16,468 bases of DNA from the NCBI GenBank assembly GCA_014380705.1, contig JACMJI010000280.1:1-16468 (forward strand), given 5' to 3'. The position numbers were made by a program, and so were the translations under genes. Below the pieces are notes generated by a model, which did no database searches, had not been told where the DNA came from, and saw only the letters and a program-made list of their open reading frames with translations. Below are positions 1-8,600 of the stretch, piece after piece (the stretch's first letter is position 1; each line of letters begins with the position of its first letter). Source of the DNA: Gorillibacterium sp. Its GTDB lineage: Bacteria; Bacillota; Bacilli; Paenibacillales; NBRC-103111.

Positions 1-216
1 CTATTTGGGTAGGTTTGAGTTGCATGAGTTGAATATAGCTGGTTTGGTTAGTTGAGTTAAATGTAGCCTATTTGGGTAGGTTTGAGTTGCATGAGTTGAA
101 TTTAGCTGGTCTGGTTAGTTGAGTTGAACTTAGCTGATTTAGTTAGGTGTGAGTTGCATGAGTTGAATTTAGCTGGTTTGGTTAGTTTAGTTGAATTTAG
201 GTAGGTTTTGATTTGA
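1..216. repeat. Degenerate ~67-bp tandem repeat, three copies plus a fragment
   Basis: Three copies begin near 1, 68 and 134, with a partial fourth from about 201. Each contains the block TTGAGTTGCATGAGTTGAAT or a close variant (the third copy has GTGAG), followed by TAGCTGGTTTGGTTAGTTGAG-like sequence. Copies 1 and 2 differ at only a few bases, while copy 3 differs more at its start (CTGATTTAGTTAGG instead of CTATTTGGGTAGG). The unit is 66-67 bp, not a multiple of three, and stops occur in all frames, so this is not a coding repeat. The array may continue upstream of the window. Its function is unknown. Confidence 0.85.
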
Positions 217-283
217 AGACATGGGTTGGTTTTCACTAGCTAGTTGCTGGGCTGGAGTTAGTCATGTCTATTCGAGTTAATTT

Positions 284-364
284 CAGCTTACCCAGCTTAC
301 CCAGCTTACCCAGCTTACCCAGCTTACCCAGCTTACCCAGCTTGTTCAGCTTACCCAGCTTGTT
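284..364. repeat. 9-bp tandem array, nine units
   Basis: Nine consecutive 9-mers start at 284 and recur every 9 bp. Units 1-6 and 8 read CAGCTTACC, and units 7 and 9 read CAGCTTGTT. Although 9 is a multiple of three, the plus frame that would read Gln-Leu-Thr has a TAA at 278-280 and a TGA just after the array, with no start, so it is noncoding. It lies about 30 bp beyond the stop codon of the minus-strand deacetylase gene, and probably falls in that gene's 3' untranslated region. Replication slippage is the likely way such an array grows. Confidence 0.9.
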
Positions 365-394
365 CAACCTGCTAATTGACCTACAAATAAACCT

Positions 395-1672
395 TTATGC
401 CGCATAGCGGCTTTCTAGCTCTTTCGTGGAGATCGCAATGATCTTCGGAATGAGTAGCTGTGTTTTGGTCTGCAATCGTTTTTTGCCGTCAGGGTGAATG
501 ACGTACATCAATAAGCGAAGATAATGTTTAGTTATGAAAGAGAAGGGACCCTTGGGTAGATCGAAAACAGTGAAGCCGAGATGCTCGGGGCCGCGGTTGA
601 TCAAAGTAATACCATATAGACCCTTCACATTCTTATAGGCAGGATCCGTCTGCAGCAAATGGGAAATATGAGGCAGCAGGTCTTTGATACGCCGGATCAT
701 TTGGGTTGCCAGATGCGTAGAGTTTCGACTCGTACGACCAAGCTGCAGCAATTGATCATTATTTAAGTGCAGCTCGACGATCCGGTCGCCTTTGACGAAT
801 CGTTCCCCGTCTTCTAGTGAAAGGGGTTCATTGTCGGTATATTCTCGAATACGTACTTGTAGGAACGTATTCTCCGGATCTACAGGAACAACATGAAAAA
901 GCTTGATGAAGCATCTTTCCCAAACCATCCAAGCTTTCACCAGGGCACGCTTCCTAAGGCTCACAGTGGGCTCTGGTTTTGTTATCTTATCAATCCGCAC
1001 AAAGGATAAGTTCTTCTGTTTGTAGACAACCAGCACCTCTTGCAGCGCTTCTAGCATATACATCGGAGCATCACGGTCGGCGCCAAAGGTCTCCCCGCTG
1101 TCATGCAGCAGGATAACCGATCCATCGCTTTGCCCTGTTACCAGCCGATTCTTGAGATCCGTGCGGCCAAACTGGCTGCTCCAATCTCTAGCCATCAGGG
1201 ACCAGAGCACGATCTGATAATCCTTTTTAAGCTTAAAATCAAAAACATTAATAATTCCCCAGGGTGGACGATAGAAGGTAGGTCGAGTACCGGTAATGCG
1301 TTCTACGATATCAGCGGAGCGATCGACATGATGATTCTTGACCCGCCTTGGCGACATTAACCAGTTAGAAGAATGACTGTAATTATGAATACCAAGCTGA
1401 TGGCCTTCACGATGAATCCTTTTAATTAAATCAGGATACTTCTCTGCTTTCTCTCCTAACACAAAAAAGGTGGCTGAGATGTTGTGCTGGTAAAGCAAAT
1501 CGAGCAGCAGAGGCGTATATTCGGGGTCTGGACCATCGTCAAAGGTTAAGGCAACCTCGCCTTTACCCACTCGATTAATCACTCCGTACCCTAACATACG
1601 CGTAATGATCCACGGCAGCAGCATATAGATAGCGAGAAACACTAGGCTTCCACAAGCCAGCTTTTCTTTCAT
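395..1672 (-). CDS. Membrane-anchored polysaccharide deacetylase (NodB fold) with extra C-terminal domain
   Basis: Carbohydrate esterase family 4-type enzyme expected to remove N- or O-acetyl groups from a polysaccharide at the outer face of the membrane. Numbered from the ATG at 1672 (425 aa), a hydrophobic segment at about 5-27 acts as an anchor or uncleaved signal. The NodB domain has TFDDG at 43-47, a metal-site HNYSH at 96-100 (Asn where Ser/Thr is usual), RPPWG at 135-139, and LHD at 189-191. The last ~185 residues form a separate domain rich in basic and amphipathic stretches. It may resemble the B. subtilis YkoP family, an unverified recollection. The open frame extends to a GTG at 1711, whose first bases overlap the upstream gene's stop (GTGA). 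I prefer the ATG at 1672 because AAGGAGGA (1684-1691) sits 11 nt upstream, while the GTG lacks a clear site. It is cotranscribed with the preceding glycosyltransferase. Family call sure; substrate unknown. Confidence 0.9.
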   Translation of the reverse strand: MKEKLACGSLVFLAIYMLLPWIITRMLGYGVINRVGKGEVALTFDDGPDPEYTPLLLDLLYQHNISATFFVLGEKAEKYPDLIKRIHREGHQLGIHNYSHSSNWLMSPRRVKNHHVDRSADIVERITGTRPTFYRPPWGIINVFDFKLKKDYQIVLWSLMARDWSSQFGRTDLKNRLVTGQSDGSVILLHDSGETFGADRDAPMYMLEALQEVLVVYKQKNLSFVRIDKITKPEPTVSLRKRALVKAWMVWERCFIKLFHVVPVDPENTFLQVRIREYTDNEPLSLEDGERFVKGDRIVELHLNNDQLLQLGRTSRNSTHLATQMIRRIKDLLPHISHLLQTDPAYKNVKGLYGITLINRGPEHLGFTVFDLPKGPFSFITKHYLRLLMYVIHPDGKKRLQTKTQLLIPKIIAISTKELESRYAA

Positions 1673-1707
1673 GGTACTTCTTATCCTCCTTGGCCTAAAC
1701 CGTTTGT

Positions 1708-2886
1708 TCACGCTCTTGCGTATAGAGCGTCCTGCATCTCCCCCGACAAGGGGGCAACTTCAGTCCCCAATATGGCTGCGAGTGCTTGTGGGGCGGCATT
1801 CTTGCGTTGGCAAGCAACCGTGTTTCCTCGGAGCACTAGCAGTTCTTCAGGATGTGCGAGCAAGCGGTTCAAGTGTTGTACTAGGTTAGCTTCGCTGCTC
1901 GCTGAGATGGCTACACCTGCTTGGGTTAGGAAGGTAGCATTATCTTGCTCCTGTCCTGGAAGTGACTTATAGAGGAGCATCGGCAGCTCCATAGCTATGG
2001 CTTCAGAGGTGGTGAGCCCACCTGGTTTCGTAACAAGCAGATCAGCAGCAGCCATCCACTCATGAATGTTATCCACAAAGCCTGTTATATGAACAGTATG
2101 TGGAGAATCTGCCATTTCTCGTTCAAGCTGTAGTCGCAGCTTGTCATTGTGGCCACAGATCATTACAAACTGTGTAGGTACTAGTATATCACCTGATAGC
2201 AGCATTGAGGAGCACTCTTTTGCAATCATCCCCATGCCTCCACCCATCAGAAGGACAACCGGAAGGGTTAAATTCAGTCCAAGCTTGGCCCTCAGTTGAA
2301 TTCGATCCCAAGATTTGGTGAACTGAGGTCGGATAGGTATGCCCGTTACACTGATTCGATTATTAGGAATACCACGACCGAGTAATGCATCTCTCACTTG
2401 TTCGGACGCGACAATATAGAGATCCGTATAGGGGTGCAGCCAATAACTGTGATCGGTATGATCTGTAATAATGGTTACAGCGGGCAGGTCGGTAAAGCCA
2501 TTCTCTTTCAGCATGGAGATGCCAGCCGCTGCTCCTGGAAAGGTTGCGACAATAACGGTTGGCTTTACCTCCTGCAGCAGGCGATTTAAGCGACTCAGCG
2601 TATAAAACTTCATTTTCTTAAACATTTGAGAGAAGGCATTCTCCCCTCGGGTCTTCTGAAAAAGATATCCATAAACAAAAGGAAAAGTAGTTACCCACTT
2701 CGTATAACAATAACGACCGATTTGATGAAAATGGGGATGGGTAACAGAAGGAAAGTTATAGGTTACCGTCTCCGCCGCAGGACCATAAGCCCGAGCTGCT
2801 TCCGCAATGGCTCCAGCAGCTTGGATATGCCCGTCGCCTAAGTCACCGGACAGGATCAAAATTTTATGCTTTTGACCTGAAACCAT
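1708..2886 (-). CDS. MGDG synthase/UgtP-family glycosyltransferase, copy 1
   Basis: GT28-type glycosyltransferase, in the family that adds sugar from UDP-sugar to diacylglycerol at the cytoplasmic membrane face (UgtP makes glucosyl-diacylglycerols, the lipoteichoic acid anchor). Numbered from the ATG at 2886 (392 aa, close to the ~380 aa of UgtP): acceptor-side N-terminal domain with GDLGDGH at 14-20, a linker with ITDHTDHSYW at 140-149, and a nucleotide-sugar domain with GGGMG at 215-219, CGHNDKL at 244-250, TKPGGLTTSEA at 286-296 and PGQEQDN at 310-316. The open frame runs up to 2979, but the start at 2886 has AGAGGTG 7 nt upstream and begins just before the first beta strand. The leader holds a small hairpin, AGAATC/GATTCT (2915-2931). 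First gene of a two-gene unit with the deacetylase. Family sure; actual sugar and acceptor unknown. Confidence 0.9.
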   Translation of the reverse strand: MVSGQKHKILILSGDLGDGHIQAAGAIAEAARAYGPAAETVTYNFPSVTHPHFHQIGRYCYTKWVTTFPFVYGYLFQKTRGENAFSQMFKKMKFYTLSRLNRLLQEVKPTVIVATFPGAAAGISMLKENGFTDLPAVTIITDHTDHSYWLHPYTDLYIVASEQVRDALLGRGIPNNRISVTGIPIRPQFTKSWDRIQLRAKLGLNLTLPVVLLMGGGMGMIAKECSSMLLSGDILVPTQFVMICGHNDKLRLQLEREMADSPHTVHITGFVDNIHEWMAAADLLVTKPGGLTTSEAIAMELPMLLYKSLPGQEQDNATFLTQAGVAISASSEANLVQHLNRLLAHPEELLVLRGNTVACQRKNAAPQALAAILGTEVAPLSGEMQDALYARA

Positions 2887-3057
2887 CACATACACCTCTT
2901 TAACTCCAATTGGCAGAATCTTGCTGATTCTTAAGCAACTTATTCCATCATAAACCATCGGAGGGGGATAATGTACCACTATTTAAACAAATAACCAAAA
3001 AAAAATATAACTTCAAACAATGGTCAGCCGTACAGATTACGGTCTATATTTTAACTT

Positions 3058-3086
3058 TTGAGATAAAGTCAAAATAGTAGTAAAAT
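3058..3086 (+). promoter_or_regulatory. Sigma-A-type promoter for the YihY-family gene
   Basis: TTGAGA (3058-3063), a 17-bp spacer, and TAAAAT (3081-3086) match the vegetative consensus at 4/6 and 5/6. Transcription would start around 3092-3094, leaving a leader of about 65 nt before the ATG at 3158. This also argues against the longer open frame that begins at 3092, since that start would lie at the transcript's very 5' end without a ribosome binding site. Confidence 0.55.
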
Positions 3087-3157
3087 AAACGATGAGTTGT
3101 TGTATCTATTATCGGGTAGTAGAAGTAAGGTGTTATCCTGATGTAAGGAGGGAGCAC

Positions 3158-4069
3158 ATGCCCCGAGGAGTAGTGAAAGCATCCAGAGCAGCAATAGTAA
3201 AAGGCTTTGTTCGTGTATTATATAGCCGTTATAAGCAAGATGATGTACCTGCAAGAAGTGCACAGTTAACCTATTATCTGATTTTGTCTAGTTTTCCATT
3301 TCTTATCTTCCTGCTAGCGCTCGCAAGCTTCACCTCCCTTACGCCAGATCAAGTGCTGATGGAGATTGCGAAGATTATTCCGAATTCCTCCAATGAGATG
3401 ATTCTAGGTGTACTTAAGGAAACGCAGGATGTGCGCAGTCAAACGTTACTATCTGTTGGGGTGCTCGGTGCGATCTGGTCTGCCTCCAAAGGGGTCGATG
3501 CTATCATGAGGGCACTAAATAAGGCATACGATGAGGAAGAAAACCGTCCCTTTTGGCAAGTCAAGGGTCTCTCCATTCTGTTCACACTGGTGATCGCGGG
3601 CTCGATCCTACTAACCTTCTTCATGCTGGTCTTTGGTAAATGGATAGGGCAAAGAATCTTTCTGTTGTTTAGGGTCCCTGGCTATTTTGATGAGGTTTGG
3701 CAAGTTGCCCAGTACGGGCTGCCACTGATGATTATGGCGGTTGTCTTCTCCTTTTTGTACAAGTATATTCCAAACTGTCCGCTGAAATTCAAGGAAGTAA
3801 TGCCAGGAGCGATATTTGCCACTTTGGGCTGGATTCTTACCTCAATATTGTTCTCGTTTTATGTCAATAACTTTGGTAATTATTCCAAGAGCTATGGGAG
3901 CATCGGCGGAATCATCGTCCTGTTGATCTGGCTCTACTTAAGCAGCATCATTATTTTATTGGGTGGGGAGATCAACGCGATCCTGAATTTTTATCAGCAA
4001 AAGCGGATTAAAGCGAATACTCGGTATTTCTCTCGGGAAATCTCATTTATGACAAAAAATAAAAAATAA
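3158..4069 (+). CDS. YihY/BrkB-family inner membrane protein
   Basis: Polytopic membrane protein of the YihY/virulence factor BrkB family (303 aa from the chosen start), whose molecular role is not settled. Hydropathy by eye gives six membrane segments, at about 38-60, 95-115, 137-160, 185-203, 216-238 and 248-272. Family-typical stretches are YKYIPN before segment 5 and the conserved NYSKSYGSIGG turn leading into the last helix, which ends in LGGEINA. The tail is short and lysine-rich. The frame is open from 3092, but the ATG at 3158 has AAGGAGGG ending about 5 nt upstream, and an upstream promoter places the transcript start near 3093. It is flanked by two UgtP-type glycosyltransferase genes on the opposite strand, so it is a single-gene unit in an envelope neighbourhood. 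Older ribonuclease BN labels for this family are incorrect. Confidence 0.9.
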   Translation: MPRGVVKASRAAIVKGFVRVLYSRYKQDDVPARSAQLTYYLILSSFPFLIFLLALASFTSLTPDQVLMEIAKIIPNSSNEMILGVLKETQDVRSQTLLSVGVLGAIWSASKGVDAIMRALNKAYDEEENRPFWQVKGLSILFTLVIAGSILLTFFMLVFGKWIGQRIFLLFRVPGYFDEVWQVAQYGLPLMIMAVVFSFLYKYIPNCPLKFKEVMPGAIFATLGWILTSILFSFYVNNFGNYSKSYGSIGGIIVLLIWLYLSSIIILLGGEINAILNFYQQKRIKANTRYFSREISFMTKNKK

Positions 4070-4094
4070 ACGGAACCCTGCACGTTTTCAACAT

Positions 4095-4140
4095 TAAAAG
4101 AAAAACGCGTCACTATTTCCCGAAGGAACAATGAGCGTTT
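4095..4140 (-). terminator. Rho-independent terminator with UUCG loop, for glycosyltransferase copy 2
   Basis: On the minus strand an imperfect stem (AAACGC...TTCC paired with GGAA...GCGTTT, with small bulges) closes on a TTCG tetraloop at 4121-4124. It is followed by TTTTTCTTTT. It begins 24 nt after the stop codon at 4165-4167. On the plus strand the same hairpin lies about 35 nt past the YihY stop but has only a short T run, so it could serve that gene weakly. Confidence 0.75.
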
Positions 4141-4164
4141 GGCAAGCTAAGGCTAGTCCAATAG

Positions 4165-5283
4165 TTAAAGGTTAAGAAGCTCAATTATGGTGCGCGAGCA
4201 GACGTCAGGGTTCTGATCTATACGGTCTTCTCGAAAGGTTTGCCGCTTCTGAATAAATTGATCCCGCTCTTCGACAAGTCGATTAAACCAATCATCAATG
4301 GTGCTTAGCATAGTAATGGCCTCACCATATCCATTATTAACGAAGTATTGACAATTCTCTTCTTCTTGTCCGGGTATGGGGTTGTAGAACAGCATCGGGA
4401 TACCTTTGGTTAAGCCCTCGGAGCACGTCATACCGCCCGGTTTAGTAATAAGGAGATCGGAAACGTCCATCAGCTTCCCGATGTCTTTGGTATAACCGAT
4501 GATATGAATATTTGCGTGCTGAAGTCTCGGGTCCTCTAACAGTTGTTCACGAAACTTGTCGTTGTTGCCTAGGCAGAATATCAATTGAACGCGTTCCTTA
4601 TGTAGTGCAGCCTGATAGATTAATTCCTCACTACTGAACAAGCCCCAGCCCCCACCCATAAACAGGACAGTCGGGATATCCCGAAGACCTAGCTCGACTC
4701 GAATCTTTTCGGGGTTCGAGGGCTGCCAGAAATCAGGATGAATGGGCATTCCAGTGACGACGACGATGTCAGCAGACACACCCTTTTGAACGAGTTTTTG
4801 CTTTACCTCTTCTGTAGAAACCAGGTAGTGGTTGACGGCCGAATCAATCCAGGTACCATGTGCATCGTAATCCGTAATGACGGTGACTAGCGGAACGCTC
4901 AGTCCGGAACGCTTTAGTCTGGAGACAACGACGTTCGGAAACATATGGGTGCAGACGATCATGTCTGGTTTTAACTGGTTAATAATCTCTTCAGTCGCGT
5001 TGTAGAAGAGACGGTGCAGAGCGAGCGATGTCAGACGATTGAGCGATTTCTTATATTGCTTCTTGTATATTATCCCATAAAGCTTTGGTTGGGAGGTGAC
5101 GGTTTTGCGATAGGCGGAAAAAATCCAGGAGGCCATTGTTGGATGCTGAAACGCGCCAAGCTCTAAAACGCGCGTACGCACCGTTGATGATAACCTACGG
5201 ATACCGACGGATATCGCATGTGCCGCCTGTGTATGACCCGAGCCAAATCCCTCGGATAGGAGAAGGATTCTTTTTTTTCTCAC
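4165..5283 (-). CDS. MGDG synthase/UgtP-family glycosyltransferase, copy 2
   Basis: Second GT28-type lipid glycosyltransferase of the same family as the product of 1708-2886, 372 aa. The N-terminal domain carries EGFGSGH at 11-17 (GSGH where copy 1 has GDGH). A linker has TDYDAHGTW, and the C-terminal nucleotide-sugar domain has GGGWG at 210-214, LGNNDKF at 238-244, TKPGGMTCSEG at 280-290 and PGQEEEN at 304-310. The start is a GTG at 5281-5283 with AGGTGA 7 nt upstream. The protein begins directly with a basic MRKKR and the first beta strand, as in UgtP, and has no signal peptide. It sits alone, with its own candidate promoter and a UUCG-loop terminator. By eye the two copies share the motifs but little between them, so they look like old paralogues rather than a recent duplication. 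Either could be the main glucolipid synthase. Confidence 0.9.
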   Translation of the reverse strand: MRKKRILLLSEGFGSGHTQAAHAISVGIRRLSSTVRTRVLELGAFQHPTMASWIFSAYRKTVTSQPKLYGIIYKKQYKKSLNRLTSLALHRLFYNATEEIINQLKPDMIVCTHMFPNVVVSRLKRSGLSVPLVTVITDYDAHGTWIDSAVNHYLVSTEEVKQKLVQKGVSADIVVVTGMPIHPDFWQPSNPEKIRVELGLRDIPTVLFMGGGWGLFSSEELIYQAALHKERVQLIFCLGNNDKFREQLLEDPRLQHANIHIIGYTKDIGKLMDVSDLLITKPGGMTCSEGLTKGIPMLFYNPIPGQEEENCQYFVNNGYGEAITMLSTIDDWFNRLVEERDQFIQKRQTFREDRIDQNPDVCSRTIIELLNL

Positions 5284-5338
5284 GAAAGGTTCACCTTGCC
5301 TTAATCAATCAAATTCAATACGATCAATTCCATTTCCC

Positions 5339-5367
5339 ATCATAACATGTAACATGCTCCGCTACAA
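5339..5367 (-). promoter_or_regulatory. Candidate promoter for glycosyltransferase copy 2
   Basis: Read on the minus strand: TTGTAG (5362-5367), a 17-bp spacer, then TATGAT (5339-5344), matching the sigma-A consensus at 3/6 and 5/6. The spacer contains CATGTTACATG, a near-perfect inverted repeat (CATGT, one base, ACATG) that could be a binding site. The start would leave a leader of about 50 nt before the GTG at 5283. Confidence 0.4.
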
Positions 5368-5507
5368 AAGAATGTTGAAAGGATGTTTAAAGAGAGTGAA
5401 TATGCAGGGTCTTGTCAATATTTTCTCTTTGAGAATCCTTTTTTACAGTGAAAGGCGAAGAATCCATGCCTATAACTCTTTTTTATTCGTCTTTTAAAGA
5501 TAATAAA

Positions 5508-5536
5508 TTGTATTATAGCAACACCGATGGTAAAAT
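5508..5536 (+). promoter_or_regulatory. Candidate promoter for the glutamate synthase operon
   Basis: TTGTAT (5508-5513), 17 bp, then TAAAAT (5531-5536), matching the sigma-A consensus at 3/6 and 5/6. The expected start near 5543 gives a leader of about 65 nt. The poor -35 would suit an activated promoter, as for the GltC-dependent glutamate synthase promoter of B. subtilis, but no gltC-like gene lies next to it here. The 325-bp gap between 5283 and 5609 is A+T rich. It otherwise holds only the opposing promoter and a 41-codon open frame without a ribosome binding site. Confidence 0.4.
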
Positions 5537-5608
5537 AAATAAAATATTTAATTACCTTTATTAAATTGCTAAATATTTTTTATACTTCACATGAAAGGGT
5601 TGCGCGGA

Positions 5609-8600
5609 ATGAAACCTAATGGATTGCCTTCTAAGCAGGGATTGTATGACCCCCAATTTGAACATGACGCCTGTGGTATCGGCTTCGTAGCTAACATACA
5701 GGGGAACGCCTCTCATGAGATTGTCCGCCAAGCGCTTCAGGTTTTAGTCAATCTGGATCACCGCGGCGGCCAAGGTAGTGAATCAAATACAGGGGATGGC
5801 GCTGGAATTCTAATGCAGATTCCTCACGTTTACCTGCAGCGTGTCTGTGCAGAGCAAGGAATTATTTTGCCGGAAGCTGGACAGTATGGTGTCGGAATGA
5901 CATTTATGCCAAGCGATAATGCGGTTCGGGATGCCTGTCAGATTATTGTAGAGAGGATTGTTCAGGAAGAGGGACAGAACCTTCTCGGTTGGAGAACCGT
6001 ACCTACAGATAATACACGCTTAGGGGATTCAGCCATTTCGAGCGAACCCTTCGTGCGTCAATTGATCATCGGTGCTCATGGCTTGGATGGTCTTGACGAG
6101 CTTGCTTTTGAACGAAAGCTGTTTGTTATCCGTAAGCGCTCTGAACATGCGATTCGCCTCATTCAAGGAGCTGCCGATTTTTATTACGCCAGTTTGTCCA
6201 GTCGTACCATTGTATATAAAGGAATGCTTACACCGGATCAAGTGAGCTCTTATTATTTGGAACTCCAAGATCCTGAGCTGGCTTCGGCTCTTGCCCTCGT
6301 CCACTCTCGGTTTAGCACGAACACATTTCCAAGCTGGGAACGGGCACATCCTTACCGATATTTGATCCACAACGGGGAAATCAATACGCTTCGTGGTAAT
6401 GTCAACTGGATGAGAACGCGTCAAGCGCTTTGTGAAACTGAATTATTTGGCGACGATTTTAAGAAGCTGCTGCCTTTGATTGAAGAAGAGGGAAGCGATT
6501 CTCAGATTTTTGACAATGTGCTGGAATTCCTTTCATTAACAGGACGGTCATTGCCGCATGCGGCGATGATGATGATTCCTGAGCCTTGGTCCAAGCACGA
6601 GACGATGGACCCTGCCAAGCGCGCCTTCTATCAATATCATAGCTGCTTAATGGAGCCGTGGGATGGACCCGCTGCGATCTCGTTCACAGATGGGCGGTTC
6701 ATCGGTGCGATGCTCGACCGTAACGGACTACGTCCCGCACGATACTATGTGACAACAGATGGTTTGATTGTCCTTGCTTCCGAGGTAGGCGTGATGGATA
6801 TTCCTCCAGATCGGATCTTATCCAAGCAACGTTTACAGCCTGGACGGATGCTCTTAGTGGATACCAAAGAAGGACGTATTATTACCGACGAGGAGATTAA
6901 GGGTCGAATGATCTCGGAGCAGCCTTACCAGGAGTGGCTGAATGAGAATTTGATCTCCCTCGATGATCTCCCGGAGCCTCCAAAACAGCCCTTGCCGGAT
7001 AATCATACGCTTGCAGAGCGCCAATTAGCGTTTGGCTATACGTTTGAAACCCTGCGTAAATTTTTGGAGCCTATGGCTAAGAATGCCGTTGATCCAATTG
7101 GTTCGATGGGCAATGATGCTCCACTTGCTGTACTATCCGACAAACCTCAGCTCTTATATAACTATTTCAAACAGCTATTTGCCCAAGTTACCAATCCCCC
7201 TATCGACGCTAATTTTGAAGAGATCATCACAGCTCAGGAAACGACAATTGGTGCAGAAGGAAATCTGATCCATCCGACAGCGGAGAGCTGCCGCCAAATT
7301 CGGATCAAGACACCCGTCCTAACCAACGGCGAACTTGCCAAGCTGAAGCTCGCGGGTGCTCAAGGCTTTAAAGCGGTAACGCTTTGCACGACGTATCAGC
7401 CTGGTTTAGGAGAAGCAGGTCTTGCGGAGGCAATGGAACGTATTTTTGCTGAGGCGGATCAAGGAATCGAAGAGGGTGCTTGTCTCTTGATCCTCTCTGA
7501 CCGTGGGGTCGACAAGGATCATATGCCGATTCCTGCACTTCTTGCTACCTCCGGCTTGCATCATCATCTGATTCGCCAAGGCACCCGAACGAAGGTTGGG
7601 ATCGTTGTAGAATCCGGTGAACCTCGTGAAGTGCATCATTTTGCTCTGCTGATTGGATATGGAGCAGGCGCAATTAACCCGTATCTTGCTTTTGAGACGC
7701 TGGATGGTATGCTTCGTGATGGTCTTCTAGCCGATATTGATAGCGTTAAAGCTTCCTACAATTACATCAAGGCGGTTACCAAGGGTGTTGTCAAGGTTCT
7801 TGCCCGCATGGGAATTTCCACCATCCAAAGTTATCGTGGGGCTCAAATCTTTGAGGCTGTCGGCCTTAAAAAATCTTTAATCGACAAATACTTCAGCTGG
7901 ACACCTTCCCGTCTAGAAGGAATTGGTCTGGATATCGTTGCACGTGAGGTGGAGATTCGTCACAATCGAGCGTTTTCGGAGCTTGAGGGCAAGGATCTAA
8001 ACCTAGATTCCGGTGGTGACCTGCAGTATCGGGCAGGCGGCGAGGAGCATTTGTATTCACCAGAAGCGATTCATGCCTTGCAGACGGCTGTTCGCAGCAA
8101 CAACTATGGCATGTATAAGAATTATGTGAAGTTCATTCATAAGGAATCGGAGAAGCATTTCCACCTCCGCGGCTTACTGGAATTTAAGCATGATCGCCGA
8201 CCGCTCCCTCTTGAAGAGGTGGAGCCGATCGAATCAATCTTTAAGCGCTTCAAGACCGGAGCCATGTCCTTTGGTTCGATCAGCCAGGAAGCGCATGAGG
8301 CTTTGGCGATCGCAATGAACCGAATCGGCGGCAAGAGCAATACCGGCGAAGGCGGCGAGCATCCGAACCGCTTCATGCCGGATGCGAATGGAGATCTGCG
8401 CCGCAGTTCCATTAAGCAAGTGGCCTCGGGCCGCTTTGGCGTCACTAGCAATTATCTCGTTAATGCAGATGAGATTCAGATCAAGATGGCCCAAGGTGCA
8501 AAACCAGGTGAGGGCGGCCAGTTGCCAGGTCGCAAGGTTTACCCGTGGGTTGCAGAGGTTCGTGGAGTTACACCAGGCGTAGGCTTGATCTCACCACCAC

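Noticed and set aside
284..364. CRISPR array or repeat protein reading Gln-Leu-Thr
   Set aside because: The units are only 9 bp with no spacers, and the Gln-Leu-Thr frame has stops on both sides and no start.
2890..3000. Promoter for the copy 1 glycosyltransferase, TTGGTT-17-TACATT on the minus strand
   Set aside because: It matches only 3/6 and 4/6 in a very A+T-rich stretch, not better than chance, so it is not listed as a feature.
5389..5430. AAAGAGA...TCTCTTT as a leader hairpin or riboswitch
   Set aside because: Only 7 bp around a 28-nt loop, upstream of the likely transcription start, with no recognisable riboswitch core.
5411..5432. TGTCAATATTTTCTC resembles half of a TnrA box
   Set aside because: The second half (ACA end) is missing and the spacing is off by one, so it does not meet the known 17-bp pattern.
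5372..5497. 41-codon plus-strand open frame upstream of gltB
   Set aside because: No ribosome binding site precedes its ATG, the product is of odd composition, and it overlaps the presumed regulatory region of the glutamate synthase operon.
6029..6424. 131-codon minus-strand open frame inside gltB
   Set aside because: It lies wholly opposite the amidotransferase domain and its composition follows the gltB codons read backwards.
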